Assembly: GCA_009838195.1 (NCBI GenBank)
Contig: VXSC01000022.1
Span: forward strand, 62,001 to 126,000
Direction: 5' to 3'
Source of the DNA: Rhodothermaceae bacterium
Lineage (GTDB): Bacteria > Bacteroidota > Rhodothermia > Rhodothermales > Bin80
DNA: 64,000 bases
Below the pieces are notes generated by a model. That model ran no database searches and was not told where the DNA came from. It saw only the letters and a program-made list of their open reading frames with translations. The stretch's first letter is position 1, and the number at the start of each line of letters is the position of its first letter. Position numbers and translations under genes: made by a program. Positions 47,358 to 55,715 of the stretch are shown one piece after another.

Positions 47358-49142
47358 TCAGGCTGATCCGGACCGGGAAGCCCAGGTCGGGGGGTCTTCC
47401 AGTCGCTGGTTCAGTGCATTGAAGCATTCCGTGATCCCTGCTTGAATCTGTTCGACGGCTTGCTTAAGGGGAAGGATCGCGAGATCTTTACTTCGCCGGC
47501 GACCAAACTCTGCTCCTCCCCGCTTGAGTGAGCGGGAGCTGACCGTGCATCGTAACGGGATGCCGCGAAGATCCGCGTCGGCAAACTTAACGCCAGGGCT
47601 CACAGCACGATCATCGTAGAGTATCTCAACCCCGGCAGCGAGCAATTCATGGTAGAGTGTTTCGGCTGCTTCATGGACCTCTCCTTCGCGTCCCAGTGAG
47701 ACTAGAATTACGTGGTATGGAGCCACCGAAATCGGTAGATCCATCCCGTAATCATCACTGTATTCTTCCGCAACACAGGCCAGCGCACGCCCCACCCCGA
47801 TTCCATAGGATCCCATCACGATTGGGAATCCTTCTCCATCTTCATCAGTGTAGGTTGCTCCCATGCTGGAACTGTAGCGGGTCCCCAACTGGAAGATATT
47901 CCCAACTTCGATGCCACGGACGACCTGCAACGGCTTTCCGTCAATGGGATCGGGAGCACCGTCATAGGCCAGCGCAATCGGGGCGATGACATCCGCGGTA
48001 AAATCCCGCCCGTAATTGGCACCCGTGTAATGCCAGTCACGCTCATTTGCCCCGGCAATCAGATTGGTTGATTCAGGAATCAGATCATCGACCACGAGGA
48101 GTGCTTTGGTGCGGTCAATATCACACATGGAGGCGTAGCCCGGCACACACCCTGCCGCGATAATTTCTTCTGCCTCAGCAGGGCGGAGCGCCTGTGCCTT
48201 GACCGCGTAGCGGAGTTGGAGCTCGTTGATTTCCATGTCCCCACGAACACAGGCGGCGATAAGACGAGGAGGATCTTCTGCACCGAAATTCCCCATGTAG
48301 AACACCATTTTCCCAGTCTGGCGCGTGGTAACCCCGCAGAAGTCAGCCACTTTGGCGATGGTGGATTGTCCGGGTGTATGCACACGGGTCAGAGGCTCGG
48401 GTGCACCGGCAGGCTCCGGAATTTTTTGAAAACTTGCTACATCCAGGTTGGATGCATACCCGGTCTCCTCGCAAATCGCCAGAGAATCTTCACCAACAGG
48501 AGAGATGTACATGAACTCATGTGCCACCTTGCCTCCCATCATCCCAGGATCACTTTGCACAGCGACCAGGTTAAGCCCTAGCCTTGCCCCAATGCGGTGG
48601 TAGGCGTCGTAGTGTGCTTCGTATTGAGATTGAAGACCCTCAAAGTCTTTGTCCAGCGTGTAGGAGTCTTTCATAACAAATTCACGTACACGTATGAGTC
48701 CTCCTCTGGCGCGCGGCTCGTCCCGAAATTTTGTCTGTATATGGTAGACCATCTGCGGTAATTGCCGGTAGGAGCGGATCTCTGATTTACAAAGGTTAGT
48801 CACAACCTCTTCATGGGTCATGGCCAGGACCAATTCCCGTCCTTTACGATCCTGAAACCGCCCCATCTCGTCTCCGATCTCATACCACCGCCCGGACTCC
48901 TGCCAAATTTCGGCTGGATGCACGACAGGCATGCACATCTCCTGCCCGCCGATTGCGTCCATCTCTTCACGGAGGATCTGTTCAATCTTGCGCAGAGATC
49001 GATGGGCTAGGGGGAGATAGGAGTACAGGCCAGCAGCCAGTTGACGCACATATCCGGCCCGTACAAGCATCTGACTGGATGCTGAATCTGATTCGGAAGG
49101 TGCCTCGCGCAGGGTTTGGCCAAAAAACTTCGACAGACGCAT
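47358..49142 (-). CDS. proS: Prolyl-tRNA synthetase, bacterial type
   Basis: 594 residues, with the bacterial-type editing insertion (residues about 230-410). Class II motifs: motif 2 TKFRDEPRARGGLIRVREFVMKD-type segment (seen at TKFRDEPRARGGLIRVREF), motif 3 SYGIGVGRALACV, and the start MRLSKFFGQTLREAP. It attaches proline and clears Ala-tRNA-Pro in its insert. ATG at 49142 was preferred; one two codons upstream (49148) is possible. Confidence 0.95.
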   Translation of the reverse strand: MRLSKFFGQTLREAPSESDSASSQMLVRAGYVRQLAAGLYSYLPLAHRSLRKIEQILREEMDAIGGQEMCMPVVHPAEIWQESGRWYEIGDEMGRFQDRKGRELVLAMTHEEVVTNLCKSEIRSYRQLPQMVYHIQTKFRDEPRARGGLIRVREFVMKDSYTLDKDFEGLQSQYEAHYDAYHRIGARLGLNLVAVQSDPGMMGGKVAHEFMYISPVGEDSLAICEETGYASNLDVASFQKIPEPAGAPEPLTRVHTPGQSTIAKVADFCGVTTRQTGKMVFYMGNFGAEDPPRLIAACVRGDMEINELQLRYAVKAQALRPAEAEEIIAAGCVPGYASMCDIDRTKALLVVDDLIPESTNLIAGANERDWHYTGANYGRDFTADVIAPIALAYDGAPDPIDGKPLQVVRGIEVGNIFQLGTRYSSSMGATYTDEDGEGFPIVMGSYGIGVGRALACVAEEYSDDYGMDLPISVAPYHVILVSLGREGEVHEAAETLYHELLAAGVEILYDDRAVSPGVKFADADLRGIPLRCTVSSRSLKRGGAEFGRRRSKDLAILPLKQAVEQIQAGITECFNALNQRLEDPPTWASRSGSA

Positions 49143-49143
49143 G

Positions 49144-49164
49144 ATCAAATAATGATAATTTGAT
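49144..49164. promoter_or_regulatory. Inverted repeat with Fur-box-like core near proS start
   Basis: ATCAAAT-AATGATA-ATTTGAT: perfect 7-base arms. The central AATAATGATAAT resembles eleven of the twelve bases of the classical Fur repeat GATAATGATAAT. It overlaps the start region of proS and lies 172 bases upstream of the first Feo gene. Metal control is a guess. Confidence 0.3.
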
Positions 49165-49278
49165 ACAAAGTTAAGGCGTGCGATGTCTATGACACCTATT
49201 TATGCTCCTTGATGTAAATAATTCAATAAAAATCGAAGGATTGCCAATAATTGCCGGATTCACGGAACCAATTTGCGC

Positions 49279-49309
49279 ATACTTATTTATATTCGATCCA
49301 AATAAGTAT
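49279..49309. promoter_or_regulatory. Perfect 10-bp inverted repeat upstream of feo genes
   Basis: ATACTTATTT, eleven bases, AAATAAGTAT. The arms match exactly; the centre of the second lies 27 bases before the first Feo start (49336). Size and position fit an operator for a dimeric iron regulator, so the site is the likely control of the feo operon, but no known box was matched. Confidence 0.6.
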
Positions 49310-49335
49310 ATTTGTGCAGATCTCCTAATCCAGTC

Positions 49336-49560
49336 ATGGTTCCTTCTCCTCTGACATCTTTTTGTGACGGGTGCACGCTCAAGATCTGTTCTGTATATGG
49401 ATGTGCACAGGACAGGTTGCGTGATGTTGGCATACGGGAGGGGGCTCACGTGGAGATGCTCAAAAATTCTGACGAACTCATCGTGCGTATTGAAAGTTGC
49501 CGAATCGGGCTCCGCCGCGATATGGCTGCAGACGTTCTGGCAGTTCCCGTGAGCCCATGA
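49336..49560 (+). CDS. FeoA-like SH3 protein with N-terminal Cys cluster
   Basis: 74 residues from the ATG at 49336. The second half is FeoA-like: RLRDVGIREGAHVEMLKNSD and RIGLRRDMAADVLAV. The first half has four closely spaced cysteines (FCDGCTLKICSVYGC), not usual in FeoA. It may bind metal, or serve as a sensor or partner of FeoB. Its TGA overlaps the next ATG (ATGA), so it is coupled to feoA. Confidence 0.75.
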   Translation: MVPSPLTSFCDGCTLKICSVYGCAQDRLRDVGIREGAHVEMLKNSDELIVRIESCRIGLRRDMAADVLAVPVSP

Positions 49561-49784
49561 CGCTTCAGGATTTACGCCCTGGCGAATCGGGCAGGATCCT
49601 GGGGTTTGAACCCGACGCAGTCATGGACCGCCTGATGGAGATGGGCATGCTCCCCGGTTCAGAAGTCCAAGTCGTGCGTCTGGCACCACTTGGTGATCCG
49701 ATGGATCTTAAGGTTCGCGGATATCATCTTTCCATCCGAAAGGCCGAGGCAGCCCAGATACGCATATCCAAGTGCGAAGCATAA
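49557..49784 (+). CDS. feoA: Ferrous iron transport protein A
   Basis: 75 residues, SH3-like FeoA. MTLQDLRPGESGRILGF, MDRLMEMGMLPGSEVQVV and DLKVRGYHLSIRKAEA are typical. FeoA assists FeoB, probably through its cytosolic part. Start ATG 49557 overlaps the previous stop; an in-frame start at 49497 is not supported. feoB follows after 15 bases. Confidence 0.93.
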   Translation: MTLQDLRPGESGRILGFEPDAVMDRLMEMGMLPGSEVQVVRLAPLGDPMDLKVRGYHLSIRKAEAAQIRISKCEA

Positions 49785-49799
49785 GTCATCGGGGTTGAC

Positions 49800-52082
49800 G
49801 TGTCCTCTTCAACTTCCATCCGCGTTGCCCTAGTTGGTAACCCCAACGTCGGCAAAACCACGCTCTTTAATCGGCTCACCGGCCTGAATCAGCGGATCGC
49901 TAATTTTCCAGGAGTCACGGTTGAGCGGAAGTCAGGAAGCCTGACAGGATCACCACATGTTGAAGTGATTGATCTCCCTGGCACGTACAGTCTTACCCCA
50001 AGATCCCTGGACGAACGGATTACCTATGAGGTTTTGGTAGGGCGCAGGGACGAAGCACCAGATCTTGTGGTTTGCGTGGTGGATGCCGGTAACCTGGAAC
50101 GCAACCTCTACGTTGTCAGCCAGGTGATCGACATAGAAATACCAGTGATCTTGGCCCTGAATATGGTGGACGCAGCGGAAGAAAACGGGTTGGTTGTAGA
50201 TGTACCTGCGCTGGAAACGGAGCTTGGGGTCCCGGTCGTCCCACTCGTTGCCTCCCGGGGTAAGGGAGTTGATGAGCTAAAAAAGCAGATCCTGGATCCT
50301 CCCAAACCTGCACAGGGGTATCGATGGACGCTCATGGATGCGGTGGATGCAAAGATTCCAGCTCTGTCCAAGGAGCTGGTTGAGGAAGCTCCGCAAGTCC
50401 AGCTTGATCACGGCAGGATGGAAATTTTGCGTGCACTGGCGGAAGACGAAGCATTGGATACATGGCGCCAGATCGCGCCCGGGTTTGTGCGCCACATTGA
50501 AGAGCTGCGGAAAGAATTTGCCGAGCGGGGGATTGCATGGAGGCATGCGGAAGTAAGTGGGCGGTACGCATGGCTGGGGCCCATCGTCAATAAGACGGTA
50601 CGCAGAGTGAAGGGGGCAGCGACGCTCAGTGATCGGATTGATGCAGTCCTAACCCATCAAATTTTTGGCCCCCTGTTCTTCCTAGTCATCCTAGTTGGTA
50701 TTTTTCAGGCCGTTTTTTCGTGGGCGACGCCCGCCATGGATTTGATTGAAACTGGAATGTCAGCATTGGCGGCAGGGATCCAGTCCGTCCTTCCAGCTGG
50801 CTGGGCAACAGATCTCCTGACCGATGGTGTGGTTACCGGAGTAGGCAATGTGGTAGTGTTCCTCCCTCAGATATTGCTTCTCTTTTTCTTCTTGGGCCTC
50901 ATGGAAGACACAGGGTATATGGCCCGCAGTGCGTTCATTATGGATCGAATCATGAAGCGTGTAGGGTTGAGTGGAGGCTCTGTCCTGCCACTACTCAGTT
51001 CATATGCCTGTGCGATTCCGGGAATCATGGCTGCCAGAACGCTTGATAATGAGCGGGATCGTCTGATCACGATCATGGTCGCACCCCTGATGAGCTGCTC
51101 CGCTCGCTTGCCAGTCTACACCCTCTTCATTGCTGCCTTCATCCCTGCGGGGACACTGGGGATATTTGGCTACCAGGGGCTGGCGATGTTCTCAATGTAT
51201 ATGATGGGGACGGTAATGGCGTTTGTGGCCGCAGCGATCCTGAAGCGGTTTGTCTTCACCAAGGGCTCCGAGAGCTACTTTGTGATGGAGCTGCCTCCTT
51301 ATCGGCGGCCCCGAGCGCGCCAGATACTTTGGCGCATGATTCAGCGCTCCAAAGTATTTGCGGTGCGTGCAGGGAAAATTATTTTGGCCTGTAGCATCGT
51401 TCTGTGGTTCCTGGCAAGTTATCCGCGTGTTGATACAAACGCTGAGAGGACGCAGGTTGAGATGCAGGCAGCACAGCAGCGCGAGGCAAGGTATGCCGAA
51501 GCAGAGACGCTTTTGCCAACACCAGATATGGCTTTACCTGCTCTGGAGGGTTCGCTGGAGGGCGGAGATCCTACAATGGCACAGATACAGTCCATCATGC
51601 AACAGGCAGAGCTTGAGTATGCTGCAGCGCTGGATAGTGCCCGTATTGTTGAACAGTCGGCTCAAATCCGAGGGAGTGCTGTTGGATATCTGGGACGGAT
51701 TCTTGAACCTGTGATGCAGCCCCTGGGGTTCGACTGGAAGATTAGTGCGGGTCTGGTGAGCGCTTTCGCCGCACGTGAAGTGATCATCTCTACACTCGGC
51801 ATCATTTATAGTGTTGCGGATGCGGAAGAGGGAGTGGCGCTGCGGGATGCGCTGAAAGCCGACCGCTATCCAGATGGACGCCCTGTATTTACGCCATTGG
51901 TGGCGGTCAGCCTGCTTGTATTTTTTGTGTTCGCGCTCCAGTGCATGAGTACGCTGGCGATTGCACGCCGGGAGACCAATACCTGGCGATGGCCCCTGGT
52001 CATGTGGCTTTACATGACAGCACTTGCGTACATAGCTTCCCTCCTGGTGTACCAGGGAGGACAATTGCTTGGCCTGTCCTAG
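49800..52082 (+). CDS. feoB: Ferrous iron transporter FeoB
   Basis: 760 residues, GTG start. An N-terminal G domain has GNPNVGKT (13-20), switch GVTVER, DLPGTYSL and NMVD motifs; a helical GDI-like linker follows, then a membrane region with Gate motifs, including SSYACAIPGIMAART and LMSCSARLPVYTLFI, both with the conserved Cys. A long helical insertion (about 540-640, Gln/Ala/Glu-rich) lies between gates, as in related phyla. It imports Fe(II). Last gene of the feo unit; it ends just before a tRNA on the opposite strand. Confidence 0.96.
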   Translation: MSSSTSIRVALVGNPNVGKTTLFNRLTGLNQRIANFPGVTVERKSGSLTGSPHVEVIDLPGTYSLTPRSLDERITYEVLVGRRDEAPDLVVCVVDAGNLERNLYVVSQVIDIEIPVILALNMVDAAEENGLVVDVPALETELGVPVVPLVASRGKGVDELKKQILDPPKPAQGYRWTLMDAVDAKIPALSKELVEEAPQVQLDHGRMEILRALAEDEALDTWRQIAPGFVRHIEELRKEFAERGIAWRHAEVSGRYAWLGPIVNKTVRRVKGAATLSDRIDAVLTHQIFGPLFFLVILVGIFQAVFSWATPAMDLIETGMSALAAGIQSVLPAGWATDLLTDGVVTGVGNVVVFLPQILLLFFFLGLMEDTGYMARSAFIMDRIMKRVGLSGGSVLPLLSSYACAIPGIMAARTLDNERDRLITIMVAPLMSCSARLPVYTLFIAAFIPAGTLGIFGYQGLAMFSMYMMGTVMAFVAAAILKRFVFTKGSESYFVMELPPYRRPRARQILWRMIQRSKVFAVRAGKIILACSIVLWFLASYPRVDTNAERTQVEMQAAQQREARYAEAETLLPTPDMALPALEGSLEGGDPTMAQIQSIMQQAELEYAAALDSARIVEQSAQIRGSAVGYLGRILEPVMQPLGFDWKISAGLVSAFAAREVIISTLGIIYSVADAEEGVALRDALKADRYPDGRPVFTPLVAVSLLVFFVFALQCMSTLAIARRETNTWRWPLVMWLYMTALAYIASLLVYQGGQLLGLS

Positions 52083-52088
52083 TGGATG

Positions 52089-52162
52089 TGGGCCCAGAGG
52101 GACTTGAACCCCCGACCGACGGATTATGAGTCCGCTGCTCTAACCGACTGAGCTATGGGCCC
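52089..52162 (-). tRNA. tRNA with CAU anticodon (elongator Met or Ile2)
   Basis: A 74-base cloverleaf: acceptor GGGCCCA / TGGGCCC with discriminator A, D-arm AGCTCAGTCGGTTAGAGC, anticodon loop CTCATAA (anticodon at 52128-52126), T-arm with GGTTCAAGTCC. The CCA end is not encoded. CAU tRNAs are either elongator methionine or the lysidine-modified isoleucine; lack of the initiator features excludes tRNA-fMet. I could not decide between the other two. It ends seven bases from the feoB stop. Confidence 0.93.
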
Positions 52163-52241
52163 AATATGAACCAAATTAAGGCTTATCGCGTTGGGAAGAC
52201 GTATACTAGAGTTGATTCTGTCACCGTTTTACGTTGATAAA

Positions 52242-53045
52242 ATGAAAAATCTCACGCTCGTATCCATCCTCTTGCTTTCAGGGATGATCTGCAGCGCGTC
52301 GAGATCACAGGATGCCCCTGATCCCGCTCCTGATGTGATGATAGATCTCTCGCATAGCTTCGATTCGACCACAATCCATTGGCCAACCGTCCAGGGATTT
52401 AAGCTCCATGAGACTGTCAAAGGATGGCAGGAGCCCGGTTACTACTACGAGGCAAACTCGTTTGAAATGGCAGAACATACCGGTACCCATATGGATGCTC
52501 CGATTCACTTTGCGGAGGGGAAGTGGTCCGCCCACGAAATCCCCCTGGAAAACCTTATCGGACCAGGGGTTGTAGTGGATGTGAGTGATCAGGTGGCCGA
52601 GAATCGGGATTATCAAATCGGTGTTGTTGATCTGGAATCGTGGGAAACCGAACATGGGAGGCTGCCGGATGGGGCAATGGTGTTATTTCGAACTGGCTTT
52701 GGCGAGTACTGGCCCGACCCCGTCAAGTATATGGGCACTGATTTGTTGGGACCGGAAGCGCTACCACACCTTGATTTTCCAGGTATCGGGGCAGATGCGG
52801 CACGGTGGCTACGGGATGAACGTAGTGTGGATGCTGTCGGAATTGATACGGCCAGCCTTGATTATGGCCAGTCAGACACTTACGAAAGTCATCAGGAGCT
52901 CTTTCAGGGCAACATTATTGGATTTGAAAATCTGGCAAACCTAGATAAATTGCCTCCCAAGGGGTTTACGATTATTGCTTTACCCATGAAGATCAAGGGT
53001 GGCAGTGGTGGTCCAGTCCGAATCATAGCTATGATGCACAACTAA
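52242..53045 (+). CDS. Exported cyclase-family metal hydrolase (kynurenine formamidase-like)
   Basis: 267 residues from the ATG at 52242, which creates a signal peptide (MKNLTLVSILLLSGMIC). The family metal motif is MAEHTGTHMDAPIHFAEG (H-x-G-T-H-x-D-x-P-x-H). Conserved GIDTASLDYG and QGNIIGFENLANLDKLPPKG follow. KynB relatives hydrolyse N-formylkynurenine or cyclic amides, but a periplasmic location argues for another substrate. Only one base separates its stop from the start of the Lrp-type regulator gene, pointing to shared transcription. Confidence 0.85.
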   Translation: MKNLTLVSILLLSGMICSASRSQDAPDPAPDVMIDLSHSFDSTTIHWPTVQGFKLHETVKGWQEPGYYYEANSFEMAEHTGTHMDAPIHFAEGKWSAHEIPLENLIGPGVVVDVSDQVAENRDYQIGVVDLESWETEHGRLPDGAMVLFRTGFGEYWPDPVKYMGTDLLGPEALPHLDFPGIGADAARWLRDERSVDAVGIDTASLDYGQSDTYESHQELFQGNIIGFENLANLDKLPPKGFTIIALPMKIKGGSGGPVRIIAMMHN

Positions 53046-53046
53046 A

Positions 53047-53517
53047 ATGGTAAGCAAGAAAATTGACAAAATTGATGCCCGCATTCTGAACCTCCTGCAG
53101 GCCTCGGGGAGGATGAAGCGGGTCGACATCGCCGCACGCGTCGGGTTAAGTATGACCAGTGTAAGCGATCGCATGCGAAAGCTTGAGGCAAACGGATTCC
53201 TGACAGGCTATCATGCAACCGTGGATCCGAAGGAGATGGGGTTTGATATTACTGCCTTTATTCGCGTTGCAGTGGATACGTCAAGTAATTATGCCACCCT
53301 CATTGAGCATGTTTGTGGTTGCAACGAAGTACTTGAAGCGCATTCGATCACGGGAGAAGGCTCTCACATTCTGAAGGTTAGATCGCATGATACGACCTCG
53401 TTGGAGCGATTGCTTGGCAGTATTCAATCCTGGCCAGGGGTAACGGGCACGAGAACCAGCATTGTTCTGAGCACCTACAAGGAGACGCGTGAATTGCCTG
53501 TATCCCCAGATAACTAG
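53047..53517 (+). CDS. Lrp/AsnC-family transcriptional regulator
   Basis: 156 residues. N-terminal HTH: DARILNLLQASGRMKRVDIA, then SMTSVSDRMRKLEANGFL; then a RAM domain (HSITGEGSHILKVRSHDTT) that binds an amino acid or similar ligand. One base after the cyclase gene, so it may control or be controlled with it. The effector is not known. Confidence 0.9.
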   Translation: MVSKKIDKIDARILNLLQASGRMKRVDIAARVGLSMTSVSDRMRKLEANGFLTGYHATVDPKEMGFDITAFIRVAVDTSSNYATLIEHVCGCNEVLEAHSITGEGSHILKVRSHDTTSLERLLGSIQSWPGVTGTRTSIVLSTYKETRELPVSPDN

Positions 53518-53552
53518 CTCGCTCGACAACTAGTATCGTCGCACATGAGCGG

Positions 53553-54173
53553 ATGAACCGAATGCCTGAAGATCAGACGAAGACCGGATGGTCAGCGTCC
53601 AGTCAGAAGGATCGTGAGCTGGTTTCCCGCGCACTGGAAGGGGATCAGCGCGCGTACGCACTGCTCGTTCAAAAATACCAGAAAGGGCTGTCCCTGCACA
53701 TTAAGCGTACGATTGGGGAGACAAAAGGGATTGAAGATTTGGTTCAGGAGGCGTTCATGAAGGCATTCAATGCTTTGGATACGTACTCCACCAGTTACGC
53801 GTTTTCAACCTGGCTCTACAAGATTGCGTCCAATCATGCGATTGATTATAAGCGCAAGCGAAGGCTGGCGACGATCTCGTTGGACAAGCCAACGCAGACC
53901 AAAGAGGGTGAGGTCCGTCAGCAAGTCCCCGATACCACGTACCGGCCGGACCGTAAAATTGAGGGTGGACAGCGTACGAATATCATTCAGGAAGCGATTG
54001 ATTCGCTGCCTCCCAAGTATCACCGGGTAATCGTAATGCGGCACCAGCAGGAAAAATCCTACGAAGAAATTGCTCAGGAACTGGATCTCCCACTCGGAAC
54101 CGTCAAGGCGCATATTTTCCGGGCCCGGAGACTATTATACACACGCCTGCGGGATAAGCGTGATTCGCTGTGA
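53553..54173 (+). CDS. ECF-type RNA polymerase sigma factor (RpoE-like)
   Basis: 206 residues. Region 2 is GIEDLVQEAFMKAFNALDTY with FSTWLYKIASNHAIDYKRK; region 4 is SLPPKYHRVIVMRHQQEKS and EIAQELDLPLGTVKAHIFRA. No adjacent anti-sigma gene is visible, so control must lie elsewhere. The preceding Lrp gene ends 35 bases before it. ATG at 53553 or 53562. Confidence 0.9.
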   Translation: MNRMPEDQTKTGWSASSQKDRELVSRALEGDQRAYALLVQKYQKGLSLHIKRTIGETKGIEDLVQEAFMKAFNALDTYSTSYAFSTWLYKIASNHAIDYKRKRRLATISLDKPTQTKEGEVRQQVPDTTYRPDRKIEGGQRTNIIQEAIDSLPPKYHRVIVMRHQQEKSYEEIAQELDLPLGTVKAHIFRARRLLYTRLRDKRDSL

Positions 54174-54300
54174 GAGCTGAGACCATCGGGATCCGAAATG
54201 TTCAGGCACAGGACCGCACAAGACTGTGCATGGATAACCGAATCTGCAGTGATCCAACCCCCTCAATTGTATATTCAAGAAATTACAGATTAAGAAGCGT

Positions 54301-55608
54301 ATGATTCAGCGATACACCCATTCGGTTATGCAGAAACTCTGGAGTGAGCAGCGCCAGTTTGAGGTGTGGCTTCAGGTAGAGTTGGCAGTTTGCGAGGCGT
54401 GGTCCAGGATCGGAGTCATTCCCGAAGATGAAGTTCAAACCCTTCGGGAAAACGCATCCTTTGACCTGCAGCGGATTCACGAGATAGAAGAATCTACGCG
54501 GCATGATGTGGTTGCGTTTACGCGTGCGGTCAGCGAGGGACTTGGACCGGAAAAGAAGTGGGTCCATTATGGCCTTACCTCATCCGATGTTGTAGATACG
54601 GCCTGGTCCGTACGGCTTGCAGAAGCGAATCAATACATTGGAGAAGCCCTTGAGGCCCTACTCAAGGTCTTGCATGACCGGGCCCTTGAGCACCGTGATA
54701 CTCTAATGATGGGCAGGACCCATGGAGTGCATGCAGAACCGACCACCTTTGGGCTGAAGCTTGCGCTCTATTATGCAGAGATGGGCCGAAACCTTGCACG
54801 GTTCAAAGCGGCTGCTGAGGAGGTTCGAACAGGGAAATTGTCTGGAGCCGTCGGAACGTTTGCTCATACGCCACCGGAGGTCGAACGAATCACCTGTGAA
54901 CTCCTCGGCCTTGAACCAGAGCCAATTGCTACGCAGGTAATCCAGCGGGATCGCCATGCAAATTACGTGAGCGTACTGGCACTCATAGGGGCCAGCCTTG
55001 AAAAGATTGCTGTGGAAATTCGGCACTTGCAGCGCAGCGAAGTCAGAGAGGTCGAGGAAGCGTTTGGGAAAGGGCAGAAAGGTTCCAGTGCCATGCCGCA
55101 TAAACGCAATCCCATTGGTAGCGAAAATATCACGGGTTGCGCGCGGTTACTGCGCGGCTATATGGTGGCAGCAATGGAAAATGTAGCCTTGTGGCATGAG
55201 AGAGATATTTCACACTCCAGTGTGGAACGTGTGATTCTCCCCGATGCAACTACGGTCGTACATTATGCTCTGCTGAGATTGACACGTATTCTTCAAAACT
55301 TGGTTGTCTACCCTGATCGCATGCAGAAGAACCTGGATGCAACCTACGGTTTGTATAACAGCCAGCGATTGATGCTGCACCTGATTGACCACGGGCTGAC
55401 GCGCGAAGAAGCATATGACCTAGTTCAGCCCCTTGCAATGCAAAGTTGGAAGGAAGGGAAGCCATTTGAGTCGTTGGTCCTGGCTTCTGCGGAGGTCATG
55501 TCCCATACCTCCACGAAAGAGGTTCGAGATCTCTTCAATGCAGCCCACCATACGAAACAGGTGGATTTACTTTTCTCACGCGTAGGAATTACAAGCTCTA
55601 ACCCTTGA
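54301..55608 (+). CDS. purB: Adenylosuccinate lyase
   Basis: 435 residues. Two steps of purine synthesis: cleavage of SAICAR and of adenylosuccinate. Fumarase-superfamily signature GSSAMPHKRNPIGSENITG and TSSDVVDTAWSVRLAEAN, MGRTHGVHAEPTTFG are present. Start ATG 54301 preceded by AAGAAGCGT. Confidence 0.97.
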   Translation: MIQRYTHSVMQKLWSEQRQFEVWLQVELAVCEAWSRIGVIPEDEVQTLRENASFDLQRIHEIEESTRHDVVAFTRAVSEGLGPEKKWVHYGLTSSDVVDTAWSVRLAEANQYIGEALEALLKVLHDRALEHRDTLMMGRTHGVHAEPTTFGLKLALYYAEMGRNLARFKAAAEEVRTGKLSGAVGTFAHTPPEVERITCELLGLEPEPIATQVIQRDRHANYVSVLALIGASLEKIAVEIRHLQRSEVREVEEAFGKGQKGSSAMPHKRNPIGSENITGCARLLRGYMVAAMENVALWHERDISHSSVERVILPDATTVVHYALLRLTRILQNLVVYPDRMQKNLDATYGLYNSQRLMLHLIDHGLTREEAYDLVQPLAMQSWKEGKPFESLVLASAEVMSHTSTKEVRDLFNAAHHTKQVDLLFSRVGITSSNP

Positions 55609-55651
55609 TTCATCACAAAAAAATCGAAGGGCATGATATATTGCCTGAAGG

Positions 55652-55660
55652 TTTTTTTTT
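55652..55660 (+). repeat. Run of nine T between purB and the first receptor gene
   Basis: Nine T follow a weak GGCA/TGCC stem after purB, so it may be a terminator. It also lies 29-64 bases upstream of the receptor starts and could be a slippage-prone tract. No choice can be made from one sequence. Confidence 0.35.
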
Positions 55661-55715
55661 GCAAGGAGTTAAAACCACGGTTTGAGTCATGTTGTGCGGA
55701 ATAGCCGATCGAGCG

